Source of the DNA: Opisthocomus hoazin
Taxonomy: Eukaryota > Chordata > Aves > Opisthocomiformes > Opisthocomidae
DNA length: 64,000 nucleotides
NCBI RefSeq assembly: GCF_030867145.1
Contig: NC_134414.1
Location: 20,974,518-21,038,517, forward strand
Direction: 5' to 3'
Part shown: positions 21,478 to 33,799 of the stretch, piece by piece
Numbering within the stretch: position 1 is the stretch's first letter
How the letters are laid out: each line of letters begins with the position of its first letter
Translations under genes and position numbers: made by a program
Notes under the pieces: model-generated
What the model was told of the DNA's origin: nothing
Databases searched by the model: none
The model's input: only the letters and a program-made list of their open reading frames with translations

Positions 21478-24400
21478 TAGGAGTACTGCAGGAAGACACA
21501 CAACATTTGGGTCTTCTCCATTTTCTTTCCAAGGTTTGGTTCCCTCACTGCATTATCAGCCTCTGGACATGGCAGCCACGTGATACATGCGGTACAAGGC
21601 ACTTTACAGACTCTGGAACCAGTGGATATAAAACTGCATATAGATCATATGAGCTGAAACAATTAACACCAAAGCTGGAAAATAGCTGTTTTCAAAGCCT
21701 TGCAAAATGGTCATGTCAGACAGCATGAACTCCGCCCTAGGCACTGGACATTTCAAAGAAACTGCCTTCATGACAGCAGTCAGCCCCAAAAGTGCCCCAG
21801 AAACTTTCTTGTTTCATCCTTAAAAGCAGCAAGTGTTGGATTCCAGTCTAAACTGGAATGTAAACTGCACTGCAGTCTAGAAGCCATCTTATGGTTCTCA
21901 GCATTCTCATCCTCTGAGCCTGCCCATTTCCTTCAGAAAAAGTGTAACACAATGCCAGTGCTGCAAGGTTTGAGCTTGGCTCCACATTCAGCAAATGTCC
22001 CCAAAGTTCAGAGCTCTTCTTAGCCAGCTTATTTCCTCTGAAAACATCTTTAATGAAGTAGTTTTTCATATTTTAATATTTGAAGCAGAAATACTGTATC
22101 TGATGTTATCTATTATTTTTTATTTTAGTAAGAGATTTGGTTTTGCTTCCACAAGCACGTGTTTGAATTGTAATAAAATCCTTACTGAAGTAATGGCTAA
22201 TTCTGAACAAGCAAGTAATTATTCCAGTAAATCCAAGGCAGGGTACAAACAGCTACATCCCTCTGACCTTTCTGTCCCCCTTTTCAGAAAGGAACATGTA
22301 CTTTGAGCAGTAGAACAAAATTTCTTGTGTTGTGGTTCTGCAGGGTCATAACAGAGTGCTGCCTATACCCACGTAATTAGAAGAGAGATTAATGAATTGC
22401 TAAAGCGTATGTTTCCAGTGGATAAAGCAGACAGAAAGCATATTTCAGTGGGCTGAACAGTTTATTAAATGAGATTATAATAGACATTTTGCCCCTTGTC
22501 AAGCATCATTTCAAGACAAATCGAGACAAATTGATGTAATTCCTTACCTCAGGAAAGTCCATTAGTTAAAAAAGGGCTGTACTCTCTACTGAGGCAAACT
22601 AGCATCGTCCCTCATTTCTTTTGGCCTGACTATTTTCTCCTTTTTTCTTTTCTATCCCCCAACCTTTCACATCTTCCCTTTGATTTTCTAGCAAAAACAG
22701 AGATCTGTGTCTCAGCCGTGACTTAAGACATATGCTTTCTAGCACTCTTTGCTGCGTTTGAGATTTCCTTGTTTTGCCCAGCTTCACCGCAGTGTTTGCG
22801 TGGACATTCCCATGGAGGGCAGCTGCCTTCCCTGCGCAGGTTTCAGAAGCTGATTGAGGAATAATCAGTCTCTTAAGCAGCTTTCAGATGCTGCTGTCCC
22901 TAGGAAAGAAGAGTGGAGGGAGGCCACAACACCCATGCCAGTCTGCCAATACCTGGAGCAGGTCCCTTTGTGCATCTGTGAAGGAGCTCATCCCTTGCCA
23001 AGGTCTGGAGGTGGCCTGGCTGAGAAGGAGAAAGGACACTTTTCTAGGGAGGGTACCCAGTCCCCGGCCTAGAGAGGTTCCAGAGCCAGCATGGCTGCTC
23101 TTTAAGCCACCTGGAGCTTTCATAACCATTTCAGTAACACACTTAAACCAACACATTTTAGCAAAGATGGTTAGAATTTTTCTGTCTAAGCTATGATGCC
23201 TATACACCTGACTTTGATGGGGCAGGATGGGGTTTCCTCCTACCGTTTCAGCAGATAAGGATATCTTTTGAAAGCTTCCTAGTAACAAGCTGCAACAGTG
23301 ATACTGTCAGAGCAGAGTCTTAAAAGAAGGAAAAAAAATCACCTCTCATTTTTCTTCTCTCTGGCGTGATTTTGAAGTATATTAAAAAAAAAAAAAAAGA
23401 AATTTGATTGTATCAGGAAAGCAGCCATCAGCATTTGCTGTTCTTACGGTGCTTTCAAGCCTCAAATTTGTGCAAGTAACATCTGGTTTCACAAGAACAA
23501 GACACCAAAAAAGTGCTATGATTTCAATGTCTTACTAGAATCTGTGTCTTGACTGTAGCTGTAGTACATATTCCAAAGTCTCATCATGCAGCTATTTTTT
23601 TCCTGCTTCATCACAAAGGCCTGTCAAAAAACAACTACTGTCTAAGCACCCAGTTCCCCTTCTTCTCTAAATATTGCTTGTCTGCTCATAGAGATTTGTC
23701 TAAATGCACCTCTGTCATCTGTAATAAGGTAATAGGCCTAAAAATTACTTAGTGTCATCTTGCATCTTCCACTTAGGTACAGTAGATGTTTTAAACCTAA
23801 ACTGATGCCTTTATTACACCTCTTTCTGCTCCTTGTAGCACTTTCAGATATCATCTCCCAATAACTGCAACAGAGAGAAAGAACATAAAACCCTTCTGAT
23901 GATAGTGTTATTTTCTTGGGCTGAAAAATCCCCATGCAAAGTTCAGGTTCAATATCTCTGCCTAATTTGTCATTTGTGTTTGCTGTATTAATTAGACAAC
24001 CCATAGAAATTCCACACGATACAGTCTGGTAGGAGCTGGTGTCTAGGCTGGATTGCCTGGAGCCCCGATAATGAAGCAGCGCTGCTGGCATGACATATTC
24101 ATTAATAGCTGGTGTGCTGAAGCTCAGTGAAAAAAAACAATAAAACCATGGCCTGACAGGAAAGAAAAGCAGGACAAATTAGCAGTATCTGTGTTGCTGG
24201 TGCGACCCATTGCCCCGAGCAAGACAGGCAAGGTACCCTGTGCTTCTTTGGTGGGGCCAGCCAGGGTCCTCTCGCAGCTGCCCAGTGCTGGCATGTTTCT
24301 CCCGTGTTCTTCCTCCAGCACTTCTCTGCTCATATGCATTTGAATATGATATCCCTGGAGCCATTTGCCTCTCCTTGTCTAGAGCAACTTCCTAGCAAAC

Positions 24401-27369
24401 TGTGCGGTTCCTAATTCCAACGCGCTTATCATCTGTCCCACCTTACACCACACTGCAAGGCTAGTTTTTGTGTAAATGGACTTACATCAGTTTTACGTAC
24501 ATCTAAAAGATCCAGAATGAAGACTGATTTTGCTGTCCAGTAAGCGTGAAACACCAAGTCAGCTTACTGAGCACATTTCTTGTGGATAAACTCAGTTTAA
24601 AAAACCCCAACCATCTGTTCATCATTCACTTACCTCAGCTGTGCTAGTCCTGCTTAAACTCGTTAGGACCACTTATACAAAGCCTTTCTTGTAACGCGAA
24701 TTAAGGATGATTAGTTCATTATTTGTACACTGACAGAACGACGGCAAAAAGATACAAGCACCTGGAATTGCTCCAGGTTATCAGGAATGATTCTGCAGTT
24801 GGGTAGGGAGGGTTTGGCCTGGTATCCACAAAATTCAGTTTTACCCAAACTCTTTCATCAGTTTGTGCCTCTCTTTCTTTGGGTTATAAGCTGTTCAGGC
24901 CAGACACAATCTTATTACGCATACAGGGTGTATAGTGTAGGAGCTTACCTAGAGCCTCAAACTACATCAAACAGCTGTGGGGTTTTTGCTCTTGCCTCCC
25001 TCCCCAAGGCTTTTCATATAAACTCTGACAGCTCTGAGAAGAAGAAATGTTATCTCTCAGGAGAGGTTACCTTTGACTAAGGCATCTGCATCTTTTCAAA
25101 CTCGTGGATATTTTTTTTTCAACTAATATCCTAAATGTTGTATGTTAGGTTGATGCAATTTTCAGTGAATGATGCAATTTTCAATGAGTGAGTTGGAAAC
25201 ACCTCAAAAATACAAGATTTATAATGGGAGGGAGATAAAGACCACAAAATGGTCGCAGAGCAGCCATTATGGAGTGGTGTGCCTCCAGCATTATTTTTCA
25301 TGCAAAGCGAGTAGTATATTTTAAGTCAGCCACAACAACTACAAGAATCTGAGTCATTCCTTTGCACAGGAGGAATAAATTCTGTTAGGGATCAAGATGT
25401 GCTGAGGTTTCTTAATATAAAAGCGTATAGACTAGCACAAGTCCTTGTTACATGATGCTGTCCTGAACAGCACAGCAAAAGCAAGCTGAGAGCTAGTGTT
25501 TTCCATGGACTTGCCAGGAAATCTTTATCACTAGGTTGCACCCTACACGTTGGGCAGCTCACACTGGCTTGGTCAAGAGGCTGGCAGAAAAAAGGCATCT
25601 CCAGCTCCCCGAGTTGAATGTGTGTCAGTTATTTCTTTCTGCAGTCTTTACTTCAGTGTCTAAAGAAACTCCTCTTAGTACAGTTTCACAAAGAACGATT
25701 GTCCAAATGAAGATTTAAAAAAGAAAATGAGATTTGATTTTCTTTCAGAAGATCAAGTTTCTTTCAGAAAATCACATTGAAAGAAGCTAGAGTATATCCC
25801 GTGCCAGGGAAAGGCAGCCTTTGTTGTACCTAACCACACTGTTAGAGTCCCTAATTAAAGGAGAAAAAGAATTTCAGAGACACTATAATCTGTAGGTCCA
25901 GATTAAGATAACACTTCAATTATTCGGTCATAATACATGACAACTTTGAAACCAAAATAATCAAAAATGGGTGTTTGCAAGCTCAGCAACTACCCCAAAC
26001 ACATTTCCTTCTGCTTGTATTGATGCAGCAAGCAGACTTAATGCAATCACAATTTTCCCTCCAAGGCCTAAAGCCACCTCAGTTACACAGGCGGATTCCC
26101 AGAAGCATACCCTCAAGAGGAGAGGGGACTCTGCAGAAGAATATTTCGCCCCCAGATTTGAAGAGATGACTGAAACCTGTTCAAAACTCTGTTGTCTCTC
26201 CTAATCTTCATACTGATCAAGGGTGAAACTAAGAGGGAAAGCGTCCACTTTCCGCTGCTTCTCTTCATTGCTCTTCAAATTTTTCTATTTCCTTCTTATT
26301 TTCAAACACCATTTTTGTACTTCTTCCGAGCAGTCTCGGCAAGCTCACCCAGCGTATTTTCAGGGCCATCAGAGCTGCCTCTTCATCCCCTCTGATCAAC
26401 TTTCCCAGCACTCCTAGAGCAGCTTCACCTTTTGTGCCATGCCTCTTTTGGGAATAGCTTCTTTTCGGGTTGGCAGGACGTTCTATCACAGAAGCAATAT
26501 CACCACCAAAACTATTAATCATGGCTCTGCCACAGGTAGCAGCACACATTAGGCTGTAACTAGAGACAGTCAGAAAAACAAGGTTATTTTATTAGGAAGT
26601 TCCAGCTAAAGGCTGGACATCACTCAGCTGGATAATTACAACAATTACTTCTGGCTTCCAAATTACACAGAGAAAACCAACATTATTTTCAAGAGGCTGT
26701 GTCCAGCAGCACTGTGGGAAGCACGTGATGATGGAATACGTACCTGGAACTGGTCTTTTGCTTTATGTGGTTCTGGCTGTACCAGAACATACATTGCCTA
26801 GTTCTCCCTTAAACCTTACAGTTTTACTGTTTCTCCTGCTTGGCATGTGCAGCCAAGAATTTCCTAGAATTTTCCACTCATTTTCTCCTTGGCTGTGACT
26901 CAGTAGGTGCTGGAGCTACGGATGCCGGAGGTTTCCACCACTGGAAACCCCAAGGAAAGTTTTGCCTTCAGCTTAATCCCATGCTTGGGCCCAAACAAGC
27001 CACAGAGCAGAGTCATTATGAAAGTGATGCCAGTGAGATCTGTTGTCATAAAATTGAGACCTCCACGTAGGAGCTTTGTAATTAAGGAAAACACAGACGC
27101 AACGAGTTATTACATTTGGTGCTGTGGGAGTTTTAGGAAAGCATGTTTTCTGTAACTCATGGAATAACACGACCTTTGACGTGACTTTTTTTTTTCTTTT
27201 ATTGTTAGCAGATGTCATTGCAGTCAAGGGAAGCAGGATACCATATGGCCACTGTTTTAAGAGAGTCATTTAATTAAGTCCATGCCTTTGATACCATATA
27301 CTCAGAGCCTTCAGGAACACCAGTCGATTACAAAGTAGTCTTCAAATACCTCAGACCCTTGCAGGTTCA
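21478..27369. other. Non-coding stretch, no gene recognised
   Basis: Nearly 6 kb without recognisable coding sequence or named repeats. An A run of 15 bases lies at 23384-23398. A minus-strand frame near 26265-26549 looks coding-like over about 90 codons but has no domain I recognise. Confidence 0.45.
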
Positions 27370-28385
27370 GCCAGTAGTGGGGCTGAGAATGTATCCCAGA
27401 TACACACACACCACAGAGGACACTGACACGGCTGCCACGCAGACTGCCACAGACAGCACGGTCTTTGCCAGCATCCCCACAAACACCAACGGTGCTCACG
27501 TATGGGCACCCATCACTCAGTCCCATCCCTCGTCTCCAGCCAGCCAGGACTGAAGCCCGCTAGTGAGAACAAACACCCCTTCGCTCTCCAGGTTCACAAG
27601 CACGTCCACATTCACAGATACCTCAGATGTCAGCACAGCCCCTGCTTCCAGCTAACGTCCATGCCTGAACCTGGCGCCCCTTACCCCATACGTAAGTCTC
27701 TTCCTACTCACCAGCTCACCCAGCTTGACGCTCATGAGCTAAACAGTCGCACACACTCACACGCTCATCTCACAGGCACCTCACAAACATCAGCCCAGGC
27801 TCTCAATCACCTAACATCCCTACCCAGACCCCAGGACCCTTACCCAGCTACCAACTCAGACCTCAAGTCTTTCTGGAGGCCGGTCTCCTCCAGCTAGTCC
27901 AGCTCAAAGTTTGCTGGCAAACACATGAGTGTACGCACACAGGATTAAATTCACCGTGGAAATATTAACACACTCAGGTTTTCCAGTTGCTGGCATTTAG
28001 GTCTCTCATGTACAAGCTGGTCTTTCCAGTTGCTGACAGCCAGACCCCCAGGCCCTGGGACCCACAGCTCCTTCTCCAGCTGCTGGCACTTAGACCTTGC
28101 AGCTCTCACACACAGCACAGCAAGACTACAAAGAAAGAATGGTTCAGGAAAGGATTTAATAAGAAAATAGGATAGATGTGGTGGTCAGGCACAGGACTTA
28201 GTCCAGCCAGCCCTTTTTATCTTTCATTTTCTCCATTGCCTCATGCTTGATCTTCACCCATCTGCCCTGATCTGTCCCTTGCCCTAAACTTTCTGTAATA
28301 AATATTACATAATCCCACAAACCCTTTCTGATATCCTATAATAAGCTTTGCATAGGCCCACAAGCCCCCTCAAATATCCAACAAG
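27370..28385. repeat. Probable LTR-like interspersed repeat, copy 2
   Basis: It opens with a CACA-rich stretch (27398 onward), continues as pyrimidine-rich sequence with many CACA and CCAG words, and ends with a block matching 17450-17650: GGATAGATGTGGTGGTCAGG, CCAGCCAGCCCTTTTTATC, CCTATAATAAGC and CCCACAAGCCCCCTCAAATA. It is longer than copy 1. The boundaries are approximate. Confidence 0.5.
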
Positions 28386-28820
28386 ACTACAATAATCATG
28401 TTTTCCTCTTTATCTGTGACAAAGCTGAGGCTGATATCTTCAAGGCTGTGCCTGAGTAGTTCCTTTACTGGCCCATTGATCAGCGACCAAAGAGTTTCAG
28501 CCTTCACTGGATTGGCTTGGCTTGGGTTCCAACAGCCATCTGTCTCACCAACGGAGGGACCACAGTTTCTATGTATAAAGATTTTGGTTCAGGTAGTTGA
28601 AAGCTGTTATGTATGTGCCAATACTTCTAATGCTCAAATCCAAAAGAATTGAACACATGCAACAAGCCCGTTGAACACAGCAAGTGTCACAGCTGCAGCA
28701 TAACAGGAAAAGTTATCTTTTTGTACCTCAGTTGCCCATCTCTAAATAATAGTCTAACAGTCCTTCCTTTCCCACAGATGATGAAGCATTTGGGACAGAA
28801 ACCGCTCTCGTTATGTGTAT

Positions 28821-29057
28821 TCACAGTATTTCTTGTCTGGCCCTGTTGGAGACCCAAGTAGTAATAAAGTATTTTTTTCTGTTATTCAAAATCACTTCTG
28901 TTTCATCAGATAAATAACTATTAGACAATAAAATCATCTTGCTAACAGAAAACTGAATTAGCAGTCCATAATCTCTATAATCAGGAATGAATAAACTAAG
29001 ATGCAAACACCAGTGCATATCATTTCCAAAGTCCTGAGCAGTTCCACCAGAACAGTT
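28821..29057 (-). CDS. Candidate terminal exon, unrecognised
   Basis: A T-rich stretch ending TTTGAAG on the minus strand is followed by 78 open codons and TGA. The predicted peptide starts NCSGGTAQDFGNDMHWCLHL and has mixed helix and strand character without low complexity. I know no family for it. The preceding T-rich tract could equally be the complement of an A-rich repeat, so the splice acceptor is doubtful. It is grouped with other minus-strand candidates between 30 and 34 kb. Confidence 0.25.
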   Translation of the reverse strand, partial: NCSGGTAQDFGNDMHWCLHLSLFIPDYRDYGLLIQFSVSKMILLSNSYLSDETEVILNNRKKYFITTWVSNRARQEIL

Positions 29058-30557
29058 CTTCAAAAAACAAAAAAAACCCCAACAAAACCCAAGGATACAT
29101 GAACATTCTTCTGCTATGATTGCAATCGCAGTGGCAGTCAAAATTCATATAATGATATAATCTTCTCAAACTTAGGGAAATATCTGGGCTACTCTTGTTT
29201 GGGGAACTTTGAAGGACAGATGCCTCATCCTGGGCAGTTCAGTCTGGAGCCAGAGGCTCTTCTCAGTCCTTTAAACAAGGATTAAAAAGAAGAGAGACTT
29301 TTTTGGAAATGTAGGCAGTCTTGAATCCATAACCAAATTCCTGCCCTCTACAGCTCTATGTTGTTTTAAAAAAAATCTTCTATTTCCTGCTGTATTTTTA
29401 CATAGTATTAAATTGCTGCAATTGCTATACTAAAAACATCTTCTGGAAGTGTTTGTTTTTGTTTGGGTTCTTGCAGTGCATCCAGAAATAAGAGCCTTGA
29501 GGAACACTAGATCCTCCAAAGATGCATATCTTAGCTGAAGTAATAGGTTCACTGTCAGTGTAAGAGTCCAGAGCTCCGCGCCAGCAACTCTTTATTTTTG
29601 ATTGTGCTCAGCAGGAGTACAGAGCCTGGAGCTACGCTGTCCCTGGGACTCCTGCTGACACTTGATGACTTGACTGAAAATGCTATATTGCCCACATCTG
29701 CGTGAAGCAAGAGATTTCACCTGTTTAGAGGTTTGTACCACGGAAAGCAATAGAAGTCCACCTGAAGTCACTAAATTAAATGGTTAGTAAAAGCCAGCAG
29801 GAATTAAAGAGAGGAGGGGTTAATCAGTCAGACGAAGAGGCTGCTGATGTAACCTAGGGAATACACAACACCATTTGTGCAAGAAGCACATGAGAACTGG
29901 AGCTCAGCAGAACAGAACGGACATTTTAAAATTTGGCATAACTGGGAAAAAAAGTGCCACAAACAGGTATGCTGCTCTTCCCATGTTTTTTCATTAAGAG
30001 CAGGGAGACAAGGAAGAGAGGGATGTGACTGCTTCTGTCCATTCTACATTCTTCATTCTCTTCTGTCACCTCTGGTATGTCATCATCTTGTTTTTATGTG
30101 AAAGGCAGCAGAACTACACTCCAGTAGCATCACGTGTTGCTACACACAGTGCCTCATCCCGTCTTGAACAAAATGGTCTTTTGAGGTCCTTTGTCTGGAC
30201 TAGGGATTTGAACATAATTTCAAAAAAAATTTCCTTCCTGCCAAAATTACCTCCTTGCTGTTGTTCACATTTTCAGGGTTGTGCTAAGGCTTTAGAAATC
30301 ATACATCCTAAACCTAAAACCCACGTGACATTTAATAGCATCATAGGAATCATCTGGATCCCAGTGTTATATGAGACCAAAGAGATGGATTGAATAGTGG
30401 AACGAACCACCATTTTCAGGATTTCATTATCCTCATCACACAGGAGTTACAGAATCATTAATATTCCACATAAATTATATCTATTTCTTTCTCTGTAGGC
30501 TGTTCAAAGAAAAAAATAGTCTCAAGAAATTTTTCTTTTTTTTTTTTAATTCCTTAC
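29058..30557. other. Stretch between candidate exons, nothing assigned
   Basis: Short frames on both strands can be read as exons with weak splice sites (for example minus near 29600-29730, plus near 30277-30393), but none is convincing. I leave them unassigned. Confidence 0.4.
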
Positions 30558-30711
30558 CCATATACATCACATTTAGATGTTTACTTGCTTTCACTCCAGT
30601 TCCAAGGTACAGGTTGGAAGAGGGTAGGTCCCTGGGCTCCCTGTAGCCTGCTTTTTGAAACAGTTTTTTCTTCCGCAAGTCCTCGGGAATGTTGCCCAAT
30701 TTCTTTGACTT
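30558..30711 (-). CDS. Candidate internal exon, unrecognised
   Basis: On the minus strand an acceptor (ATGTTTCAG) precedes 51 open codons starting KSKKLGNIPEDLRKKKLFQK and a donor GTAAGG follows at once. The length of 154 bases is typical of an internal exon. The peptide is basic and charged with no domain I recognise. Both splice signals are good, which makes this one of the better unassigned candidates. Confidence 0.35.
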
Positions 30712-31712
30712 CTGAAACATAACCACCAGTTTATGTGAAAACTTGCCCTCAGTTTTCAGGGGCTGACCTCCGTTAAAATCCTGTGCCCTCAGCAGGAGGA
30801 GCCGTCAATTCTCCCCGCAGTTCCCATCTCTCATTAGAACATTAAACAACATTAACAAATGTTAAACATTCAATATGTGAAACATATTAAACGTTCCCAT
30901 TTTTAATAAGATGATATTTCGCAAATATTTTAGAACAAGAATATTCTGATAGCTGCTGCAAGACTGACAGTAGAAAATTTATATTCTGTACCATATAACT
31001 TCCATATAGAGGAAAAAAAATAGTTTTCTGCATTGAAATACAGGCTACAATTCAGCCTTCCTGGATTCAAGTTTCTACAACACAGGTGTCTACACATGAG
31101 GCAGGTGCTCCAGCTCCCATTAGAGCCCATGGGGAGCCAGTCAGGACGCTGCTTGGAGTCCACCAGCTCATCCCAAAACCACCACCCACACTCAGTGGCC
31201 TGAATCACCCCTGACTCTGCTCACTGTACTGACTGTCACAGGAGTTCAGACACCTTCCCCACACTGGTGTTAAATCACCCCCTAAATTTAAGGTGAGATA
31301 TATCCTACTCCTTGCATCTCATCGCTGAGTAGTGAAAAGTCTCCACCTTTTGTTACATTTCTTAATGAAACTGCAGAATTCATTTCAAAGCAAATTCTGA
31401 AGGTTATAGAAGAAACAAAGGTTAAGTTACTTTTCAGGAAGGGTAACACTGTCTCTGGTGGCTTCTCAGAGGAGGAAAGGTAAATTGTTCAATGTAAAAA
31501 CTGGACTTGAGAGAGATATAAGGGGTCTTGGTTGAAATGCATCTACAACCCACAACTGCACATCAGGTTCTCTTTCAGAGGATGCTGACGGACATTGGAA
31601 AGAAGTTTCTTTCCTCATATGGTCAGTGCGTGTACAAAGTTTCAAGCAGTTCTGTAGTTTCACAGGGAACAAACATAGACAACTACTGAGGTATTCAGAC
31701 CTTCACTGCCTC

Positions 31713-32002
31713 TCATTGATGCCTGTCTTGGAAAGAATACATAAATTGTTCCAGCACTGAAGCAATTTCTCCTCTCAGAGGGCTTGTCCCAACAGAAGGA
31801 AGAAAGATGTTTGAAGATGCAGATACAGAACCACAGTTCGTTTTTTTTAATTCCCGAGGGCCTTTTTTCTGTGATACTACAAAGCTTGTCAAAGATGGCA
31901 AGAAAGTCCTGTAGGGCTCCTGTCTGCCGACAGTAGCTATTAAGCATAAACTGACTGTCACGTGGGAGTGGTTTTTTATTTTTTTCCAGCAGTGGTAGAG
32001 CA
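31713..32002 (-). CDS. Candidate exon, unrecognised, ends in stop
   Basis: A strong acceptor (TCTCTTTCCTTCCACAG) is followed by a frame open for about 95 codons to TGA. It joins in phase with the candidate exon at 32155-32323: one base is left over there and two are needed here. A second frame through the same bases is also long, starting ALPLLEKNKKPLPRDSQF after the same acceptor, so the true frame is uncertain. No family is recognised. Confidence 0.3.
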
Positions 32003-32154
32003 CTGTGGAAGGAAAGAGAAAAATGTCATTAAAATGCAGTGTTATTTAAATATATCCTTTTCGAAACAAATGCTGATTACTTGATCGTAGGGAGAGGGCA
32101 CACAGATGACTTTCAGGATCTGAACGTTTTGCTTCTTGCAGCAATGTGTTTTAC

Positions 32155-32323
32155 CTACTTCAGGGAGTTTGGTACTAAGAATCGAGCTTCGTAGCCACAA
32201 GAGGGTGCAAAACGACCCAGCACAAAGAGCAGGGTTTGTGCATGTCAGGACAACCTTTCTGCTGCACAAATCATCAAGAGGAGAGTGAAAATTACACCCT
32301 TTTTCTTGGCAGTAAAGCTTCAT
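32155..32323 (-). CDS. Candidate internal exon, unrecognised
   Basis: An acceptor (AGTTCTTTCAG) is followed by ATGAAGCTTTACTGCC, 56 open codons rich in cysteine (including CQEKGCNF and CSRKVVLTC), and a donor GTAAAA. It leaves one base over, which fits the next downstream candidate. I know no matching family. Confidence 0.3.
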
Positions 32324-32497
32324 CTGAAAGAACTTTTTCACAGATGAATTTTATTTGGACTGCATAATGACAGAAAATTCAAAGTAGAAATACTGCAAGC
32401 CTTGCTCAGAGGGAAAGGTAACTTTTCAAGGATGTGTGAAGATTCTTGTAGAGAGAACGTCAAAAAATTTACTTTTTTAGAAAGTTTGCTTTTTTCC

Positions 32498-32517
32498 TTT
32501 TTTTTTTTTTTTTTTTT
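32498..32517 (+). repeat. Poly-T run, 20 bases
   Basis: A plain T20 tract. There is no obvious retrocopy next to it, so I do not read it as the tail of a processed gene. Confidence 0.95.
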
Positions 32518-33635
32518 AAGAAAAGTCCTTAACAAAAGTAACAAAGCTATGCCCCACAGGTCTAGGCAATTTTACACATACTGTAACATTACACTATACT
32601 TGAACGGCTCTGTAAATATTTATTAGTCTGTGGTAACAGTATTTTCACATCTCCCCCAAATACTCCAAACCATCCAGATAGTTTCTTGCTGAATTTCAGA
32701 GATTGGCATGCAAGTTATCAAACATTTTGTTCTACTTCTTATTTCCTTATTCCTGATGACTATTTTCTCCTTTGAAAACATAATTGTGTTTAGCATCTGG
32801 TCAAAATTAATCTTTTTTACAAAGTTAGAAACCAAAATTACTTCATCTTCCTTTTGCACCATCAATTATTTGCTGTTATTCCTAACTCAGCAATGATGCC
32901 ATGGTGTCATTGCCTTCCTCTTAGCGTAGGTGTGGGAGCTTCTCTCCTTGTCCTCTATGACCTTACAAGTCACTAGATCCACTTCACATCTTAGTCCTTC
33001 TGGTTTTATCCCTACACATTCCTGTTATGTCCTTACATAGATCTCTAATAATTTTCCTTTCCATAATTCAGAAGCAGATTATCATCCCTCCTGTTAAACG
33101 TTGCCCTGTGCTGACCACATCCGCAGGTGGAAACCCCCACAAGCTCTAATCTTTCTGTGGGTTATTCCTCATTTGCAAAATGGGAGTGAAAAGCATGTAT
33201 TTTCCTCTGCTCTGAGTTTTTTTTGGCTAGAGCTTGAACTCTTTATGACATGGGTGGCCTAGTTATGTGACTGGGCAACAGCCAGCACAGCAGCCAATTT
33301 GGTCTGCAACATGCTGGTAGCAATACAATATTCACAAATTATAAACCATAACTTATTTGTTGTATTTGAGAAACAGTTTCGAAATGCCAATGCTAATACT
33401 ACTCCTTTCCCATTACAATAAGTAGGAAAACATATCAAATGGAGACCTCTGACAGTATTTTTCCGTTAACAGTCCTCAGTCTTCAATGCAGGCTGCAAAT
33501 ACTCAACTTTTCTAAGCAACAAAATACTCTGAAGTTCAAACACTATGAATATTGATAACTTCAAACGTCAAGACGAGCTTGTTCAAGTCTAAAAGATTCC
33601 TTCCCATCTCCAAACTCTGTCTACACATCTTTACC

Positions 33636-33764
33636 TTTTTAAATAATAATCCATCAGGAAGACACCCTTCATAAGGATCAACCCCCTCTTTATAATTACT
33701 TGTTGCATTGGCCATTCATGGCTGCTAGAGAGAGATTCAGTCAGCTTCTGGTCAATACAAGCAA
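33636..33764 (-). CDS. Candidate internal exon, unrecognised
   Basis: On the minus strand an acceptor-like CCTACTCCCAG is followed by an open frame beginning FIACIDQKLTESLSSS and ending ...GVFLMDYYLKR, with the donor GTAAAG. The peptide looks helical with alternating hydrophobic residues. No domain is recognised. Its end phase does not fit directly to the candidate at 32155-32323, so an exon may be missing between them or one call is wrong. Confidence 0.28.
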
Positions 33765-33799
33765 TAAACTGGGAGTAGGTCTTTAAATATAGGGAGACC

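Noticed and set aside
32498-32517. Poly-T as the reversed tail of a processed pseudogene
   Set aside because: No gene-like intronless copy is next to it and no target-site duplication is visible.
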